From Miscanthus floridulus (taxonomy: Eukaryota > Streptophyta > Magnoliopsida > Poales > Poaceae): a stretch of 64,000 nucleotides of DNA. The stretch's first letter is position 1; each line of letters opens with the position of its first letter. The notes below the pieces were generated by a model. It worked only from the letters and a program-made list of their open reading frames with translations. It ran no database searches and had not been told where the DNA came from. The stretch covers positions 17,175,641-17,239,640 of the forward strand of contig NC_089589.1 in assembly GCF_019320115.1 (NCBI RefSeq), written 5' to 3'. Of the stretch, positions 59,660 through 64,000 are shown piece by piece. Position numbers and translations under genes: made by a program.

Positions 59660-61557
59660 TGAAAGCTCTAGTTTGATTGTGGTGAATTGATGAAACCCTA
59701 AGTGGTAACCTAGTTTATCAAGTGATCATGAGATAGGTAGCACATTCCAAGTGATGAAGCAAATGAAGATCATAGCATGATGATGATGATACCATGATGA
59801 TGATCAAGTGCTTGGACTTGGAAAGAAGAAAGAGAAAAACAAAAAGCTCAAGGCAAAGATATAAACCATAGGAGCTATTTTGTTTTGGTGATCAAGACAC
59901 TTAGAGAGTGAGATCACATTTAGGATTGATAGCTGTACTATTAAGAGAGGTGAAACTCGTATCGGAATGTGGTTATCAAAGTGCCACTAGATGCTCTAAC
60001 TCATTGCATATGCATTTAGGATCTAGTGGAGTGCTAACACCCTTGAAAATGTTTGTGAAAATATGCTAACACTTATGCACAAGGTGATACTCTTGGTGGT
60101 GTTGGCACATTTACAAAGGAGGTGGTGTTTGCAGGGTTGAGATGGATTCGGAGCTTTCGGGAAAATGAAATGCCTATTTTCTATTGCGTCGGATGCAAAC
60201 TCTTGGTGGTTGGCACATTTGAGCAAGGGTGAAGAAGTTAGAGTTGAAATGGAGTTGGTCGAAATGATGCTGGCGTCGGTCTACTGACCAGACGCTGGGT
60301 CACTCAGCGACCGGACGCTGAAAGGCTGCGTCCGGTCGAGCTGTCAGACGGCACAGTGGCTAGGGTTGAGCACCGGACGCTGGTCTGTGTCCGGTCGAAA
60401 AAATATGCCTCGGGGAGCTTACTAGAAACGACCGGACGCTGGGGCTTCAGCGTTCGGTCAGTTTTGCCAGAGCGTCCGGTCAGCTTCGTAGCCGTTAAAA
60501 TCTGACGAACAGCGTTTGAAGCTGGTGACGCGTGGCGTCCATCGGGCGACCGGACGCTTAGGGCTAGCGTCCGGTCAGTATTACCGGAGCGTCCGGTCAG
60601 AGCGCGTTTTGCCCAGTGAAGGGGTATAACGGCTCTATTTGATTGGGGCTCTATTTATAGCCCCATGGCCGGCTCAAGGGGGCTCTCTTGCATATTTTCA
60701 TTGACATAGCAACCTTGTGAGCTTAGCCAAAGCCCTCCCACTCATCTCCATCATTGATCCATCATCATTGTGAGATTGGGAGAGAATCCAAGTGCATTGC
60801 TTGAGTGATTGTATCTAGAGGCACTTGGTATTCGTGTTGTGCTGCAGATTTCGCTTGTTTCTCTTGGTGGTTGCCACCACCTAGACGGTTGGAGCAGCGG
60901 TGGAGGATTGGCACGAGTTGGTGATTGTTCGTGGCCATCTCCGGTGATTGTAAGGGGAGTTGTACCTTCTCCGGTGGAGTGCCAAAAGGTAACTCTAGTA
61001 AATTACTCGTGTCATTGAGTTACCTCACTTGTGGGTCGGTTCTTGCGGTGTCCTATCGTGTGGACGAGGTTTGTGAAACACCTCTTAGCCACCGAACCAC
61101 CAAGTGTTGGTCGACACAACGGGGACTAGCGTGTTGGCAAGCACGTGAACCTCGGGAGAAAAATCGGTTGTCTCTTGTCATTTGTATTCTCCCGGTGATT
61201 GGCTTAATCTTCATCTTGTGATTGGTTCATCCCCTACACGGCGGTATAATCACCCTACTCACTTATTTATATTCTTGCAAACTAGTTGATACAAGCTCTT
61301 TAGTGTAATTAGAATTGAGAGCTTGCTTTATTATTTATATTCATCTAGTTGAGCTCTTTAGAGTAGCAAGTTTGAGAGCTCTTAGTGAGTAGTTACATAG
61401 TAAGTTTGGGTGCCTAAGTAATCATTGCAACTAGAATTGTTGGAGCTAGAGCAAGTTTGCATTACGCTATTTGTCATACTAATCAAATTGCTCTAGTTGA
61501 TTTATAGATTTTTAAATAGGCTATTCACCCCCCCTCTAGCCATATTAGGACCTTTCA
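59660..61557. mobile_element. Solo LTR inserted in the hAT transposase
   Basis: 1898 bp beginning tgaaag and ending ctttca, with a perfect 5-bp target duplication acgac at 59655-59659 and 61558-61562. A TATA-like ctatttatagcc lies near 60649, and no gag or pol reading is present. The target size and TG/CA ends fit an LTR; without internal sequence it is a solo LTR (or a very short non-autonomous element). The terminus ggctattcaccccccctctag resembles that of the SIRE-type LTR, suggesting the same broad lineage. Confidence 0.82.
60280..60610. repeat. Recurring ACCGGACGCT / AGCGTCCGGTCA motif in the solo LTR
   Basis: accggacgct and its inverted form agcgtccggtca occur about ten times at irregular intervals, in alternating orientation. 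Confidence 0.8.
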
Positions 61558-63752
61558 ACGACAACGGGGAGTTTGACCACTCCCAGAACGACGAGCTGCG
61601 TATGTGCGGGATGGCCGGAGATGATGAGGACGATGATGTCCGCGAGGACGCTGCCGTGCTCTTCGGCCGTTCTGCTGCTGATCCCCTTCCCGTCGACGAC
61701 TCCGACCGCCCAGTCGACGTGGCTGATGCCGACGGTGGCCAGAGCGAGATTAGCCCTGTCGATTCTAATCGCCCTTCCACGTCTGCTGCCTGGGAGGACT
61801 TTGAGAAGCACTACAAAACTGAGAAAGGTAGAAAGATCAGGTTTGCTGCCACTTGCCTTCATTGCCATAAGTGCTACTCTGCTTATTCTGCTCATGGCAC
61901 TGGGCATCTTACTCGACATCTTGCTAAGTGTCCTAAGAAACTTGAGAAGACCCGGGGCATGACTCAGACTCATATTGCTTTTAATTCTGATGGTTCTATT
62001 CATCGTTGGGAGTACAGTGCTGAGGTAGCTCATGTTGAACTTGTTCGTATACTTGCTAGATTGGACCTACCTCTTATGATTGGTGAAACTGAGGCATTTA
62101 AAGATTATATTAAAACTGCTCATAACCCTAATTTTTCACCTGTCTCTAAGCAAACCACTGGTAGAGATCTGTTTAAATACTACAATGAGAAACGTGATAA
62201 ACTGATGGTCTGTTTAAAGGATAATGCTATTTCATCTGTTGCTATTACCTCTGTTATATGGTCTGGAAAGGCTAAAGAAGATTATTTATCTGTTGTGGCT
62301 CATTTCATTAATGCTGATTGGCAATTAGAGAAAAGGGTACTTGATTTAAGATTGATTGATGTGTCTCATAATGCTGAGAACATTGTTGAGCGTGTTGCAT
62401 CTGTCCTTGCTGAGTATAGTATACTTAACAAGGTTTTTTCTGTAACTTTGAATAATGCATCTGCAAATAAAAATGCTATGGATAAACTGAAACATATACT
62501 TAAAGAATATTTGGGTTCTGATCTGTTTTTGCATCAACGATGTGCTTGTCATATTATTAACCTGATTGTAAAAGAAGCACTGGCTGCTATGAATCCTCTC
62601 ATTGAGGATTTTAGAACAACAATCTCTTTTATGAACTCCTCTAACCAAAGAATTGCTGCATATAAGAGTTATTGCATTGCTAGTGGTGTTAGACCTAGAA
62701 GTTTGGATTAGACATGGATGTTAGATGGAACTCTACCTACCTAATGCTTAACCACTTGCTACCTCACAAGAGTACTTTCAGTACTTTCATTGAGGCCAAT
62801 TATCCTAGAGGTTCAGGTAGTGGTTTTCTTTTGACTGGTGATTACTGGGCTATGGCAAATAAAATCTTGGAATTTCTTGAACTATTCTATGACTCAACTG
62901 TTGATTTGTTTGGTGTTTACTATCCTACTTCTCCACTTATGATTCATCATCTTGTTAAGATTGCTATACACCTACATAGGTATCAACATGATGAACATCT
63001 AAGATCTGTTATCCAACCTATGATTGACAAATACAATAAGTACTGGAAGAACATACCTGGTCTTTATTCTATTGCATTCATATTGAATCCAAGAGCTAAA
63101 ATTAAGGGATTTACCAAAGTGCTTAGGAAGTTACATTCTTTTTAATATTGACTACACTAATAAGTTGTTGGACACCAGAGCTCTTCTGTTTAAAATGTAT
63201 AACATGTATGATGTAATGTATGGCTCTAATAGGCTGAAAAGGGTTGTTCCTCCATCCCTGTCTGGTAAGAAAAGAACAGCTTAGGCTGAAATTTATGATG
63301 ATGATGAGTTGGATGTTGGAGCTGGCTGTTCTTCCCTCCCTTCTAGTCTTGATCATTCTAGGAGTGTTTCTGCCACTTCCTTGCTGCAGGTAGTAACTGC
63401 TAGTTCTAACTCTAGTGAACTTGCATTCTACCTGGACTGTGACACAGTAAGCCAGTTGGATGATGAGTTTGACATCATGCAGTGGTGGCATGAGCACAAG
63501 CTTACTTATTCAGTACTTTCTGTTCTTGCTAAAGACATTTTGATAGTGCCTGTATCAACTATTTCTTTAGAGTCTACTTTTAGCTTAACTGGCAGGATCA
63601 TCGAGGAGCGGTGGCGGAGGTTGAACCCTGAAACTGTAGAGGCGCTTACCTGCATCAACGATTGGGAGAATGCTAAGACAAGACTGCAGCACATGATAGA
63701 GGACAAGGAGCTAGAAGAGGCCTTTGCTGGTCTTTATCTTGATGTCGACTAG

Positions 63753-64000
63753 TTCACTTCCTATTTATGTAATGGTTCTGTAATAATTGAGACTTGGACT
63801 TGTGGTGATGGATGTAATGAACAATTAATCTAGGTGCTGGCCGTACTCTTTTTTTGTTTAGGGTTTCTCACAAGGGTGAGTTTTACGTAAACAGGTTTTT
63901 AATGAGGCAGTCATTGCACAGCTCCTACTTAAATTAATTTTAGTTTTAAAAGTTTGTGTTCTTTGCTGTGCTGTATTCTGATCTGTTTTTGATCTTTTGT
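63753..64000 (+). other. 3' flank of the hAT transposase
   Basis: AT-rich sequence after the stop, possible 3' UTR of the transposase. No inverted-repeat terminus is seen before the window ends. Confidence 0.5.

Larger units (their letters stand above)
59633..63752 (+). pseudogene. hAT transposase (BED zinc finger, dimerisation domain), disabled
   Basis: The first nine codons are ATGGCCCCAGGCGCCGGG followed by CGACACGAC (59633-59659). After the LTR, coding resumes at 61563 in the same frame. Visible parts: an acidic N-terminus, a BED-type finger (CLHCHKCYSAYSAHGTGHLT with RHLAKCP), the transposase core (HQRCACHIINLIVKEA), DMDVRWNSTYLMLNHLL, YSIAFILNPRAKIKGF, and the C-terminal dimerisation domain (WWHEHKLTYSVLSVLAKDIL, VPVSTISLESTFSLTGRIIE). 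Ends at TAG 63750-63752. Lesions: the LTR; a missing base near 62700 (frame shift just before DMDVRWN); a shift near 63135; and TAG 63282-63284. Length without these is about 740 codons, normal for hAT. Confidence 0.88.
58758..64000 (+). mobile_element. hAT element, right end outside window
   Basis: Starts taggctataaattttcaaacgggccg, typical of plant hAT termini, followed by about 250 bp of subterminal gcccgtgcc and ggcccg repeats. It contains a TATA box, leader, an hAT transposase relic and a nested solo LTR. The transposase ends at 63752; the right inverted repeat is not seen in the window. Confidence 0.75.

Noticed and set aside
59660..61557. A host gene between the hAT leader and its transposase
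   Set aside because: TG/CA ends and a perfect 5-bp target show that it is an LTR; the short frames at 60809-61221 have no motif.

Overview
The window is nuclear DNA from a grass, probably a panicoid such as a member of the Andropogoneae. This is an inference from GC-rich exons beside AT-rich spacers, dense Stowaway, Tourist and hAT miniature elements, CACTA elements with TTTGCCGAGGGCC subterminal repeats, and a SIRE-type Copia retrotransposon. There are no bacterial-style operons, CRISPR arrays or recognisable rRNA or tRNA genes. Only one host gene looks intact: a B3-domain transcription factor at 20.0-21.0 kb (+). Two other host-type genes are broken: a FAR1/FRS-like gene at 1-2557 and a Pro-X carboxypeptidase (peptidase S28) at 4043-6751, whose exon carries a 325-bp hAT-type MITE with a perfect 8-bp target duplication.

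Layout. 0-7 kb: the FAR1-like pseudogene and the carboxypeptidase pseudogene. 7-19 kb: nested MITEs, a PIF/Harbinger transposase fragment, a 581-bp non-autonomous hAT element, and a three-element Tourist-like cluster at 14.95-15.74 kb. 19.9-21 kb: the B3 gene. 21-28.7 kb: mostly featureless, with a possible minus-strand promoter near 25.8 kb and a few MITEs. 28.7-40.5 kb: a decayed SIRE-type Copia element on the minus strand, with gag, protease, integrase, RT, RNase H and an extra env-position ORF; its 5' LTR is truncated. 41.3-42.4 kb: copy 1 of a duplicated segment. 44.4-45.7 kb: a CACTA element with a tandemly duplicated end. 46.0-64 kb: copy 2 of the segment, split by a 1.4-kb CACTA, a 10.2-kb CACTA carrying two genes and a 0.5-kb-arm hairpin, and an hAT element running off the right edge.

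How the parts relate. The right half is a layered record of insertions. Copy 1 shows the unoccupied sites for three transposons present in copy 2. The 10.2-kb CACTA has the usual pair of genes on one strand: a TNP2-type transposase and a TNPA-like DNA-binding protein, both with nonsense codons. The hAT transposase is interrupted after its ninth codon by a 1.9-kb solo LTR with a perfect 5-bp target duplication. Premature stops across all these decayed genes are mostly TAG, which fits deamination at methylated CHG sites. I performed no searches, so family names rest on motifs that can be read directly in the sequence.
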